From Cinnamomum chago (taxonomy: Eukaryota > Streptophyta > Magnoliopsida > Laurales > Lauraceae): a stretch of DNA of 64,000 nt. Under the pieces are notes generated by a model. The model saw nothing but the letters and a program-made list of their open reading frames with translations. It did not search any database and was not told the DNA's origin. Both the position numbers and the translations under genes were made by a program. The stretch covers positions 18,542,001 through 18,606,000 of the forward strand of contig CP142453.1 of the NCBI GenBank assembly GCA_038049695.1, written 5' to 3'. Below, one piece after another: positions 1 through 10,292 of the stretch. Numbering within the stretch: the stretch's first letter is position 1; every line of letters begins with the position of its first letter.

Positions 1-388
1 GGCCAAAGCGGACAATATCATGCATGCGTTAAGGGTGAGGCGTTACAAATGGTATCAGAGCCGACTCTCGACTAGTTCGAGTGTGGGTCCCCTGCCGTGG
101 TCTGGTGCAAGTGGGCAGGTCTCCATGTGGGCGGGCCAAGAGGGCGCTACAAAGACTGGCAAGCTGCTGCACAGGGACGTGCAGCCTTATGGGGGGTGGA
201 TTGTAACGCCGCCGCCCCGGAGTCCCACATCGACTATAGAGAGGAAAGTGAATGGGGTTATATGTAGAGCTTACACCCTTACCTTGCATGAGGCATTTTG
301 ATAGGTTGAGGCCCATCAGAAGCAAAACCGTGAGGCCCATGGGCCAAAACGGACAATATCATGCATGCGTGAAGGGTGATGCGTTACA
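1..388 (+). mobile_element. TRIM-type miniature LTR retrotransposon, 5' LTR cut by window edge
   Basis: The end of a left LTR (1-47, ending GCGTTACA) is followed by a primer-binding site TGGTATCAGAGCC at 50-62, complementary to initiator tRNA-Met. A 154-bp internal region without coding capacity follows. A G-rich tract (191-199) then precedes a complete right LTR at 202-388 that starts TGTAACGCC and ends GCGTTACA. Positions 341-388 closely match 1-47. A 187-bp LTR with a 154-bp interior is the size of a terminal-repeat retrotransposon in miniature, a class that moves with proteins supplied by other elements. The left target duplication lies outside the window. Confidence 0.82.
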
Positions 389-1299
389 GCAAATCAGTCA
401 CGAAATATATGATCATGAGAACGTAAGGACCTCTGACTGCAAAATTTCTAACTGCGTGGACTAGATCCCATAAACAGAAATTGTGTGAACGAGAGCCTCT
501 ATACATTCCATTTCAGAGACCTATCGCTAATTTACTCATTTTTTAAAGCCACTAGACCCTGCCATACACTCCTTCCCCTCCTCTCTGTATGGAACCCATC
601 TAATCATTACCTTTCTTTTGGGTTGAAAGCAAAAGTGATATGTTCTAAACCCATGGGAGTAGGATGTTCTAATGGAATAACCAGCACACAAATTGCGCTT
701 TATTTGAGTGCTATATACCGTTTTCTTTAGCCACCCTGTGAGATCATTTGTGATCGGTCCAACTTGCTCACACTCACTATATCCCCATGAATTGGCATAT
801 CAAAATATGCAATAATTCAAATAATACTCATTGTTGGATTGAATTTCATAAAACGTATAACTCAAAAAATCTTTAAAGGTGGACCCCACTATATGAAATT
901 ATGTAATCAATTCCAATCAAGGGTCCTTGTGTGGTGGACCCAACTATAACATGATGGGTTAAGATTTCCACCGAGTTATCAATCAATCATGTGTCCAATA
1001 TGCCTAGAGTCCCTTTTCATGATAGGAGGATTTTCACCTATGAGCAGCCTACATATTGTGCATATGCACTTCAGCTCGTGGGCACCACTTGAGTGCATTA
1101 CAATCATTCAGGAGTAGGATAAATGGGAAGGCCTCTTTACGACAAGGCTCATGCAAAAAATTAGCCTTATCAATTTACCCAGTTCTAGATTTAATCACCG
1201 CCATAAAGTTTAAATGGCTCTTCGCCCTAAATTTAATTTGTTGAGATTCAATCTAATGGTCAATAAAGCTTTGATGAACAACAAATTGGGCATGGTACC

Positions 1300-1965
1300 T
1301 GTGTGGGGACCATCCCATGAACCAAGCCCTATTTTGGTTTCGGCAAAGCGCGTCAACCTTGGTCTCAGCCTCGGACGCTGACCTGGCGCTGCCTCGGTTT
1401 CGGCACATCCTGCTGGTATCGGAAGCGGCAACCAGTTCGGCCGCACAGTCCCATTCGGTCTCGGCTACATAGAGATGTAATCGCATCCATTGGCCACAGC
1501 CCTATCAGGGACAGGGCCCAAGAAAGGGATTCGATGGTACCTCAGCCGCCAATAGATCAGGCCCAATGTGACTGGCATTAAATGCGGTATGGGCTGATCG
1601 GACCCTCATTAAATGTAATGAGGGCTGTGATGGACTCTCATTAATGACTATGTGGGCTGATGAGACCCTAGTCACATCATGAGGCCCACTGGCACATGCA
1701 CCAAAATATTTTCTCATATAAAGTATGGGACGACCCAAAAATGAGGTATGCATTCCTCTACATGCAACCATACACATCTCTCTTCTCCGATCAGTTACCT
1801 GGACTAACTTAAGCATCGGAGAGCCCTGTGCTGCCCCCGGCCAGGGTCCTTTGACCGTTCTCTTCTCCCCTTTCAGGTTCACCAGACACGCAGCTCCTCC
1901 CCGAGTTCCTTGAGTAAGTCCTTGAAGGCATCCCAACCTTGCGAGTATATTTTTCTGCACTTACA
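1300..1965 (+). mobile_element. Solo LTR, Ty3/gypsy (Tat-like) type
   Basis: The 666-bp sequence starts TGTGTGGGG, ends CACTTACA and is flanked by a perfect 5-bp target duplication GTACC (1295-1299 and 1966-1970). The paralogous segment near 42710 shows the unoccupied site. Near its 3' end it has a block around ACTAACTTAAGCATCGGAG (about 1803-1821), a signature I associate with LTRs of Tat-lineage gypsy elements. No internal region accompanies it, so it is a solo LTR left by LTR-LTR recombination. It resembles the LTRs at 4719-5556 and 22531-23252 in start, end and composition. Confidence 0.85.
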
Positions 1966-1970
1966 GTACC

Positions 1971-2150
1971 TTTTTTTTTTTTTTTTTTTTTATAATGCAA
2001 GATTCCCGGCCCTTTGGGCCAGAATAATCCTTATGGGCCTAGGAGAGAAAGTCGGGTAAAATTCTCATGTAGCCCCAGTGTGGTAGTGCAGTTTCGAATC
2101 CACAACTTTTGGATGCAAACCGTGGCCCTAAGCCAACTGATCTACACCTC
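1971..2150 (-). mobile_element. tRNA-derived SINE, copy 1 of a local family
   Basis: Read on the minus strand, it has an internal pol III A box TAGATCAGTTGG (revcomp of 2133-2144), a B box GATTCGAAAC (revcomp of 2091-2100), a body and a 3' poly(A) tail that appears as the T tract 1971-1990. The body matches the SINE at 2849-3057 (shared CCTAGGAGAGAAAGTCG on the plus strand). It sits immediately beside the target duplication of the solo LTR at 1300-1965. It is absent from the paralogous segment. The right boundary is blurred by a small repeat around 2158-2190. Confidence 0.75.
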
Positions 2151-2440
2151 AAAATTAGTATGGTACCCCTCGGGATTAGCATGATACTAAATTAAGAGAG
2201 ATGAGAGCCTGACAAGAGTACATTGATCAAAGGTATCCTAAAGCGGGCACTATAGAGTTGGACAAACAAAACTCCATTTGATGATAAATAGCGAATGTCT
2301 ATCTTCATCGCTGCAAAGTCAAGATGTAAATCAATAAAAAAAAGAGGAAGTTGTGAAGAGTGATGAGCGTGGAAGTCACGGGAGGGTTCCTGTTTTTTAA
2401 GTTGTTAAAAACTACATGACCTTTTATTTAAAAAATCAAA

Positions 2441-2475
<35 letters not shown>

Positions 2476-2848
2476 TTGCCTTTGTCTTACATGACTATTG
2501 AGTTGAGAGGCTTTTTGTCTTTTTGTCTTTTTGGCTCGATTCATGTGATAGCTATTTGAGTTTTTTTTTTTTCCTTTGCTTTAAGTAAATAACCAATGTT
2601 TGACCAAAGAAAAAGTAAATAACCAATAGAAATAAATGTGTCCCATTGGTTTTTGGAACTTTTCGAAAGGTGGGCCGGCACCTTTGGCCAGGGCCAAAAC
2701 CATGAGGCTTTAACTAATAAGGGAGAAGGACTCAAGTGATAGAGTCCAGAGAAGGAAAGCATAGCCAAAGAGGAAGCAAAATGGAATTTGGTTAGGATTG
2801 AAAACGGTAGTCCATTCTTTTCCTATTTGTACATTACGTCCGTTAGTG

Positions 2849-3057
2849 TTTTTTTTTTTTTTTTTGTTTTTTTTTTATTTTTTTTTATTTTTTATAATTC
2901 TGGTTTCAGTTTTTTGGGCCACATTAATCCCTACGGGCCTAGGAGAGAAAGTCGAGTAAATTTTCCTTGTGGCTTCAATGTGGTAGTACAATTTCGAACC
3001 TACAACCTCCGAGTGTAAACTGTAGTAGTAGGCCAACGGAGCTACCTCTCAGGGTTT
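2849..3057 (-). mobile_element. tRNA-derived SINE, copy 2 of the same family
   Basis: The poly(A) tail is the T-rich tract 2849-2893 on the plus strand. On the minus strand the A box is TAGCTCCGTTGG (revcomp 3032-3043) and the B box is GGTTCGAAAT (revcomp 2991-3000). Imperfect target duplications of about 16 bp flank it: ATTACGTCCGTTAGTG at 2833-2848 and ATTACTCCCTTTAGTTG at 3058-3074. Copy 2 of the duplicated segment (about 43553-43575) has the uninterrupted site. Long duplications and an A-rich tail are typical of LINE-mobilised SINEs. Confidence 0.85.
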
Positions 3058-3667
3058 ATTACTCCCTTTAGTTGAAGTGATTGAAATTATAATAGATTGG
3101 ACATCTCTCTACAAGATTCTAAATTGATATGTTGTTTGAGAGTAACCTGTGTGTTAATTGGAATCCCAACAGTTTCTTTGTTGGAGAGAAATCTAAATTT
3201 TAAAAATGCTACTTTCAAGTAGCATCGTCCAAATGCTCAAATACAATCCACTGTTATGAAACCGAAATTTGGAGAATTTTGAAGGCCAAAGGTTATATTT
3301 CAAAAGGCTACATTTTTAGAATTTCACTAACCAAACATGAAATTCCAAATGATAGGGAGCAATTGGCATTGAAATCAAAATTAATTACTCTTCTTATTTT
3401 GGAAGGGAGAGTAGTAAAAGGCAACACCTATTTTATTTATTTTTCAATGGATAGTATCTTTTTTTTTTCCTTCTAAATAGCAAAGTATATTGAATAAAAG
3501 AATAAAGAGTATCCTTTTAATTATAATTGGCTGAGTTTATTAATACTTAGAATGAAATTACACAAATTTTCTATGTTACAAGATTACGTGTTATTCCACA
3601 CATGCATATGCATGGATCACTAGGGCTTACTTTTGCTCATATTAAATGGATCCCTTTACAAGGGTGT

Positions 3668-4613
3668 TGAAAATATTTAGGCTTGCCTTAACACAAGCAG
3701 ATGTCCGAATAACTAGATCTCAATTGAGTGATTAACCCTAATTTAGATTAAGAAATCAATCAAACCACAAAGAGAGAAGGACGAGCGATTTTTACGTGAA
3801 AAACCCTGCTCGGAAAAAAACCACGGGCCTTACCGTCTAGGCCAACAGACAATCAAGCACTATATGAAAATTGAAGATTACAAGAACACTTACCATTTCC
3901 CAGTTATTGACTCAACCTAAGGACCGCTTCAGATCTTGTTGACAACTCGTCACAAATCTTCACCATGCTTGAGCAGAACCGCCTTCAAGAAAGGATGATG
4001 GAATCAGACTCAAAACTTGACCTTCAGTGCAGCAGAACTAGAAGCCTTAGTGGGGGACTTGATGGATCTCTCAAACTCTTTCTCACAGGGATATCTTCTT
4101 CATAAGAGTTGTGTAGAGAGGAGAGAGATAAAGCCTTTATATAGATATCAATTCGTGTCTCAAAGGCTAAATGAGTGGAAAGTTTCCTTGAATATGGAAA
4201 GTAAGATTCGTCCAAAATTAGAATTCTTAGGTTCACTCGTGCGGACATAGGGTTTGCTCGAGCGACATACTCTCTGTTTGCGGACGTTCAGCACATGGCT
4301 TCCTTAGCTTAAGCGATCATCTTACTGTGAGGGGTTCGCTCGAGCGATCATTGGGTTCGCTCGAGCGACCAGCTCTCTGTCTTCAAAATTTCAAACCAGA
4401 AGCTCAATGGGTCAAGTGGACATGATGGTGGGTCGAGCGAAGAGAGTTCTGTGAAGGGTTTGCTCGAGCGACCTCTATCAGTCTTCAAAATCTGGAATTT
4501 TTAGAATTCTTTTTATTTAGAACACTGAGTAGTCATTTCCTAAACACAATACAAAATTAAGGAATCCTTGTTTTGTCCAATAACCTATGAATTAGCCAAC
4601 TAAAAACTTTACT
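3668..4613. mobile_element. LTR-like insertion (probable solo LTR) with 5-bp target duplication
   Basis: A 946-bp insertion is flanked by GGTGT at 3663-3667 and 4614-4618. The paralogous segment at 44161-44185 reads straight through with one GGTGT. The sequence starts TGAAAATATTT and carries a motif of the form ACGTGAAAAACCC...AAACCACGGG, which I associate with plant copia-type LTRs. Its end (ACT) is not the canonical CA, so the class is less certain than the insertion itself. The right half holds repeated GCTCGAGCGA palindromes, given separately. Confidence 0.65.
4255..4471. repeat. Array of GCTCGAGCGA(C/T) palindromic motifs
   Basis: Four copies of GCTCGAGCGA followed by C or T occur at about 4255-4265, 4337-4347, 4358-4368 and 4461-4471. 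Each is preceded by a G-rich stretch and several are followed by CTCTCTGTCTTCAAAAT or a variant. The core is the palindrome CTCGAG extended to GCTCGAGC. They lie inside the LTR-like insertion. Confidence 0.8.
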
Positions 4614-4718
4614 GGTGTGGCCTAGTTCGTACACCAAATAAAGTTACACATACCATTAGATCATCATGTTTGAAAACTATAATTATATGTTTAATGCACG
4701 ATAATCTAATATATACTA

Positions 4719-5556
4719 TGTGTGGGGCAATTCTTGAGACGCCAAAGTTATGCTAAGTCCAGCAATAATGCCAGTTTTTCTTATACTCATTTCGGCTACG
4801 TGCATTTCAGCTCGGATGTTAATGCGCTAGCCGAGACCAACATTATCGCCTCGGTCAACCCTGACATAAGGTCACCACGATCTCGGCCTTGTGCCTTGGC
4901 CTAAGTCGCGCATCTCGGCCGCAGCTGTATGATGACCTGCCAACTGAGACAGGCACTGACAGTTATGTCCCACCTTCGAACACGTGGCAGAATACAAGCA
5001 CGCACTGATGGGACAGATACACCATCCCAGCCGTCCAGAATCCTTATCAAATCCCTGACAAAGCGGCATCCAACGACTACTGCCATATCAGGGCATGGCC
5101 CAAGAAAGGATTCAATGAGACCTTTGCCGCCAACAAGTCAAGACAAGATCAGGCCCAATGTAACTGGCATTTAATGCAATATGGGTTGATCGGACCAACA
5201 TTTAATGCAATGTGGGTTATGATGGATCCTCATTAATTACTTTGCGGGCTGATGAGACCTTAGCAGTCAAATCATTAGGCTCATTATCAAGTATCTAGAG
5301 ACTTTGCTCCTATAAAGAGAATATCAATCCAAACCAGGTACGCAGGCACACGCTCTCCCAGCCGTTACTTTGTCTCTCTCCTTCTTCAACCTCAGCCTCT
5401 GCACTAACTTAGGCATCGAAGAGCTCTGCGCTGCCCACAGTCAGGGTCCTCTGATTGTTCTTTCTCCCCTTTTAGGTCCCTGGAGCAGCTGGCTTTTCAC
5501 AGTCATTTGGATAAGTCCTCCCTCCAGTCTTGTGAGTTGCATTTTTCACACTTAGA
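4719..5556 (+). mobile_element. Solo LTR, Ty3/gypsy (Tat-like) type, second copy
   Basis: The sequence starts TGTGTGGGG like the LTR at 1300, ends near CACACTTAGA and shares the 3' block (ACTAACTTAGGCATCGAAGAG, with GCGCTGCCCACAGTCAGGG after it). The paralogous segment at 44265-44285 lacks it. The flanks TACTA (4714-4718) and TATTA (5557-5561) are an imperfect 5-bp target duplication, so this copy looks older than the one at 1300. It has no internal region or coding sequence. Confidence 0.78.
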
Positions 5557-6062
5557 TATTATATATTAAGTTGATTAAGTGTGAAAAAATACAACTATAT
5601 TTAATGCACGATGTTCTAGGTACATGTTACTTCATTCAAAATGAGATTTAGATTATTACACATGCATGAAGAGATTTGACATATGAGAGTTGGATTGGAC
5701 AAAGTAAAGCGGTAGAAATATAAAACTAGATAAAAATAGGTGTTAGCCGCCCTAAATCGATCACTACTGTAGACTGTAGTGCACCGGTGCTTGCAGGAAA
5801 GAATCATTTCATTTCCCATTAAATAATGGGTTGGTGAGACCCTTTTACGTTTCAATGATGCAAAAAGATTATAAAAAAAATTAGTAATGACAATTTGACG
5901 ACTTCAAGTACGTGTCCAGATACATTGGAAAAACCTTTTAGACTCGTTCAATGAGACGATTTCACACTCCCATGGAATTTTTTTAATTTTATCGCTTGAG
6001 AAAGTGCTGTATTCTTACGTCTCTTATGAGAAACAAATTCCTATCTAATGAGGAATATCCGT

Positions 6063-6293
6063 TTATTTCCCTTTTCTATGAGACAAATATATACACCAAT
6101 CAATAGATTGGTGAGCTGTGCGGGAGATCAACACGATTTTTCCCTCAATCATAGAATCAACTAGTCGGGCTTGTAAAAAAAAGGAAAAATGAACCGATTT
6201 ATCCCAATAAAGAGGATTTGGACATTTTATGGTAGAGGTAGGAGTCCCGCCGGATTTCTGTTTTTCAAAGAAATAGAAATCAATAAAGCACAT
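6063..6293 (-). other. Minus-strand open frame shared with copy 2 of the duplicated segment (unknown)
   Basis: A 76-codon open frame here corresponds to an open frame at 44755-45036 in the other copy. By eye the two translations differ at 10 of 76 positions (about 87% identical), with the core IKCPNPLYWDKSVHF kept. I do not recognise the product. It may be a remnant of an older element rather than a gene: there is no clear start context, splice structure or domain. It is recorded because it stays open in both copies while their surroundings have diverged. Confidence 0.25.
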
Positions 6294-6525
6294 AAATTCG
6301 CTCGTCGTGCAAACAAGTTCTTAGATTGAATTGATATTCTTCCAAGGAATATGAGACCCATTCTAGGCACATGTTAAAAAGACCCATAGTTTAAGTGTTT
6401 ATATAAAAGAAAAATACAAGTGCTTACTCCGAAGACTGATATCTTTGTGAAAAGCGATTCCTTAGATACGATTTCTTAAATGTCTTATTTGGAGAAGGAT
6501 CCAAGGAAATTTTAATTTCTTTTCA

Positions 6526-6636
6526 ATGAAATCGAAGACTTGGTCATCATCTTTGAATGTTGAGTTTCATCATGTGCTTCAGTCGGGCAATGACATGGCG
6601 GATGCTTGGCTAAGTTACAGGTGGAAAGAGATGTAA
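6526..6636 (+). pseudogene. LINE-type RNase H C-terminal remnant
   Basis: A 37-codon frame ends with FHHVLQSGNDMADAWLS, matching the pattern H(V)xRxxNxxADxLA at the end of the RNase H domain found after reverse transcriptase in many plant LINEs. The same remnant is in copy 2 of the segment (45203-45295). Only the domain end is recognisable. No reverse transcriptase is seen upstream. It is read as an old LINE 3' end carried along in the duplicated segment. Confidence 0.55.
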
Positions 6637-7116
6637 CTTTACTTGCTTCTTTGTAATTTATTGTTTTCTATTGGCATTTAGCTTTAATACTCACGCAGGT
6701 TTTTTTCCTTAATAAATAGCTGCAACAGGTGATCTGATTCAAATTAAAATATAACAGCAAAAAGAAGTATTGCGTGCGCCATGTGCTGGTTTAATTGCAA
6801 ACCAATCACAGGTGTTTTCAAGACGCGATGCATGATGTATATTAGCCTTGTTACTCATATTCACTATTAATTTCTTCCTTTGTTTAAGATCACCTATTTT
6901 TGTCATCGTGTAGATGGCACCTGGCACTTATGGCCATAGGTCAAGTTAAATGGGCGGCCTGTTCCCACACTCTGATTATGGTGTTTTCGTGTAATTCGCT
7001 ATGTAACAAAATAGAATTCATTAAGAAACAGAGGAATACCCTGTACAAGAGAACAAAACCAAAGAAATAAAGCAAGCCAAAAGGAGAAATGACAACAAAA
7101 TTAGCACTTCCTTGAA

Positions 7117-7507
7117 CAGTGGTGATCTAGGATTCAAAGTCATTGGGGGCATAGAAAGAATGTGGGGGTCCGGGGGCAGCGAATTTTTTTTTTTGGTAAT
7201 TTCTAAATGCACAAGGAGCAACCAGTGATGGCTGCTGTTGATTTTCCTTGATGTTGATTTTCCTTGACATTAGCCCTTGCAGGAGACTGAGAACGCGGTG
7301 ATACTACAAGAAAGTGATTAAAACAATTAAAATTGGAGAGGACAAGAATATGAAATGCCTAAAGTTAATATTGGGCTACAAAAATCCATTGGGGGCCCAA
7401 AAAATTCATTGGGGGCCTTATGGAAAAAATTAGTGGGCCTCACCAAAATTAGAACTAAAACTTAGAAATCCACAGGCCCCAGTGCTAATATACTCCATCC
7501 GCCACTG
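7117..7507. mobile_element. hAT-like MITE
   Basis: The element starts CAGTGGTGATCTAGGATTC and ends ATCCGCCACTG, so its ends are CAGTGG inverted repeats of the common plant type. Flanks of 8 bp, TCCTTGAA (7109-7116) and TCATTGAA (7508-7515), match at 7 of 8 positions, as expected for hAT target duplications. The 391-bp interior is non-coding and has two partial direct repeats (ATTGGGGGCC near 7387 and 7410; GATTTTCCTTGA near 7238 and 7255). Confidence 0.75.
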
Positions 7508-7613
7508 TCATTGAAGATAGCCTACAACTCTCACAAAAAATTATTGGAGTTCAGCCCAAGGAGGATTCTGGAGCCTCCCCCCTTACTCTAACAAGACTAT
7601 ATGCCGCAGCATA

Positions 7614-7860
7614 CACTACAAGAAAAATTACATTTAGCGGCGGATAAAAACCACTGCTATATATATGAAAACTGCCGCAAAAGGTATTAACGGAGAAAAA
7701 TGTCTGATGCCACTTTTGTCATAGATAGTTCAATAGCGGTGGTTTTAAACTACTACTAATTATTATAATCCGCCACTAATGGTTCATACTGTCTGCAGCT
7801 AATTGTGTATCTTGTAGTAACGGACATCACAAACCGCTGCTGAAGGTCTCAAGTCAGTTT
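7614..7860. repeat. CACTA left terminal and subterminal region
   Basis: After the terminal repeat, short GC-bearing motifs recur in both orientations: TAGCGGCGG, AACCACTGC, ACTGCCGCAAA, AATAGCGGTGG, CCGCCACTAAT and ACCGCTGC. Such degenerate motif clusters within a few hundred bases of the ends are the usual binding sites for the CACTA accessory protein. They parallel the cluster at the right end. Confidence 0.65.
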
Positions 7861-8713
7861 AGTGCTTCTTCATCTTCATTGGGTGTCTTTATTATAGGTT
7901 TTAAATGAGCTGAGAGTAAGAAAATGAACTTGTGATTTTAAAAAAGTTGGCCCCTATACAATATTTGTAACAAAGAAGGATTATAATTTGAGTTTTGTTA
8001 CTAAAATCTCTTTATACATCTGGATAAGCCTGGAATCCAGACCTACCTTAAGTCCAAATTATGATTTTCATTTTATATTGGATCTAAGTGATATGACCCA
8101 TTGTGTCTATCAAACACTATGTGGATCTAGACATAGCTGTGCTAATTTGTTATATAGAAATACAATCAATCCTAAGTATTCAAAATATGAAACAAGAAGA
8201 TCCCAGGTGTCCAAACTGAACCTGGCCTTTTTTATCTTTGGTTCAATTCATCCCATGTCAGTTTGGTCCAACCACCTTAGTTGCTATAAGAAAAAAACAA
8301 TGGCTACTTCATAATAACCATGGTTCCACCAACGAAAAAAAAAAAAACAAAACCTCAAATGTCTAATTTCAAGATCTGCATTTGGCCATCTCATTACCTT
8401 GATGTGCCCATCTAATCAGTGGTTCAAATCAACAAACCAAGGCCCGTCCATATGATCCAAACCACCCCAAAATATTGATGAGAAAATCAGTAGAAAAACA
8501 AATGGAGAGAATCACCCAACCAAAAAAACACAAGGCCCCACCACCCACCACACCCACCATCCTAAATGCTTCTTATTACTACCCAGCAGACAAACCCACA
8601 TAAAAATACTTTACTTCCCCACACAAACCCCTCTCCTTTCAATTTCCACTCATTTCTTCCGTGTCTTCATAATTTCCTTCCTATTTTTTTTCCCATTGAG
8701 GAAGGAGATTTCA

Positions 8714-8910
8714 TCAAGTAGAAGAAGCTGAAGCAAAACCAACACTAGAGAAATGCAAGGAACTGGTGGTGATTCTTCTAGTAGCTCTAATAGGAGTTCC
8801 TTCTCCACAGTTTGTAGCTCTTATAGATTTCTCCATGACCTCAGTCAGCATTTTGCTTGAGATGCCATCACTTGTGCTTCTTTCTTCCTCTTTGTCCATC
8901 AAGCAATCCT
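8714..8910 (-). pseudogene. Captured C-terminal exon of an unidentified host protein
   Basis: On the minus strand a good splice acceptor (TTTGTTGCAG) precedes a 197-nt open stretch. It encodes about 65 residues beginning DCLMDKEEERSTSDG and ending FASASST before a TGA. The composition is Ser/Thr-rich with no cysteine pattern or domain that I recognise. It has the form of a terminal exon and lies on the same strand as the subtilase and kinesin fragments, so it may supply the 3' end of a chimeric transcript. The source gene is unknown. Confidence 0.45.
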
Positions 8911-9582
8911 CTGCAACAAATTTGCAGTCTTAGTACAGGTCTGTAGGTTGTAAACCTTTGCAACAAGAATGAATGTATGTCAGTAAGATATTTCACAAAA
9001 AGCTTTTATCTGTATTTGAAAGCTAACCTCCTACTATTAGGATAAATAGGTAGCTATGAGAAGGTTTTCAACTATCTTTCAAAATAGAAGGTTCTGCTGC
9101 CATTAAGCTATTTTATCCACTAAGGAGGCTTCACAGTTTTCCAATATTTTGAGTGAGAATCAATTCATGGAACATAAACAATTAAAATAATATGCTTAAA
9201 AAAAGAACCTTAGCAGATTCAGCAGGCACTGTCCCATCTCCATCCACATAGGAATACTTAAAGAAAGCAATAGCAATGAGAAATAAATATATCTATAAAT
9301 ATATGCACCTCAGCAATCACACAAATGCATGTACGTATGCATGTTGATAGTAAAAGCATCCACTAACAATTGTATGGCATGTTTGGGACAAATCACCAAT
9401 TGGAGAGGTTTCTGATCCATAGCTACATTAAAGAGAAAAGGTACACAATAATTAGAGTAACTTACAACACAAGTGATTATTAAATGCATTCAATTTGGAT
9501 TAAAACTTAAAAAGACCCAACATTTGAGAGATTCAAAGATTTCAAAATCCTATCAAATCTTGCAAGGGGGAAATATATATAC

Positions 9583-10292
9583 CAGTAGTCATTAGAGCAA
9601 ACTTAATGGAAGCAGGCGACCACTTTTTATGAAATGACTTAACATATGCAGCTGCACCTGAGACATGTGGGCATGACATGGAAGTCCCTGATAGTATGAT
9701 GTAATTAACATGGCTTTTGTCTGTTTCAACCGATGTCAACTTGGCCACGGGAGAAAATGCAGCTAATATGTCCATCCCTGGTGTGGTTATATCCGGCAAA
9801 AAAAAATGATGACACAATATTGGCAGGTGTGAAATTGTTGATTTCTTGCATAAACTGAAAATTTCTATGAAATGGAACCAAAATAAAGATACCAGATCCA
9901 TTAATGGAATAGCAAGCAACCTTTAATATGTCCGGAGAAATGTGGTTTGGTCCTCTAGAAGAGTAGGAAACCACATATGGGGCTGTGGCATCATGTATAG
10001 ACTCACTTTTGAGCATTCTTGCCATTGGATTTCTGTTCAATGAAAACTATGTAAGTAAAAGCCATAAGCAGCTTACTTAGTGGTGTTGATGTAATGTTTA
10101 ATCTGTTCGCCATCAGGGCTGAAAAGAGTAGCAGGCAAAACATAAACCATGGCTAAATCGTTCATTAATTCTTCTTCCATGATTGATCCGACGGCACCAA
10201 CATTAATAGCTTCCTACCCATTGGAAGACCCATCGCAGAAAAGGATCTTCCCTTCAACCAGCTTTCTATCCAAGCAGTCAGAGTAACAAAAC
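9583..10292 (-). pseudogene. Captured subtilase (cucumisin-like S8 protease) fragment, three exons
   Basis: Three exon remnants lie in order on the minus strand. 10077-10292 encodes part of the region with LVEGKILFCDG and a donor GTAAGC; its frame contains one in-frame TAG. 9921-10032 encodes [13 protein letters not shown]...PDILK. About 9583-9796 encodes [16 protein letters not shown] and the active-site serine motif GTSMSCPHVSGAAAYVKSFH. These are conserved blocks of plant cucumisin-like subtilases. The catalytic Asp and His regions, propeptide and C-terminal fn3-like domain are absent. The acceptor before the third exon has lost its AG (TTTTTGC then CGG). It is a decayed transduplicated fragment inside the CACTA element, not a working protease. 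Confidence 0.85.

Larger units (their letters stand above)
532..6700 (+). repeat. Degenerate duplicated segment, copy 1 (insertion-loaded)
   Basis: This stretch aligns collinearly with 41957-45393 on the same strand; for example, both begin with a block reading CCACTAGACCCTGCCA. Removing the LTR at 1300-1965, SINEs at 1971-2150 and 2849-3057, an LTR-like insert at 3668-4613 and an LTR at 4719-5556 leaves about 3.3 kb, equal to copy 2. No intact gene is visible in it. A LINE-type RNase H remnant lies near its right end (6526-6636), so part of the unit is itself old retroposon sequence. An (AT)n microsatellite lies near 2442-2472. Confidence 0.85.

Noticed and set aside
2091-2144. A tRNA gene
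   Set aside because: A and B boxes are present, but the sequence has no cloverleaf, ends in a poly(A) tail and belongs to a SINE with a second copy nearby.
6063-6293. Plastid-derived insert
   Set aside because: The style of the translation suggested organelle sequence, but I could not match it to any plastid gene from memory.
9542-10292. A functional subtilase gene
   Set aside because: The Asp and His active-site blocks are absent, one acceptor is lost, one in-frame stop is present, and the locus is inside a CACTA element.
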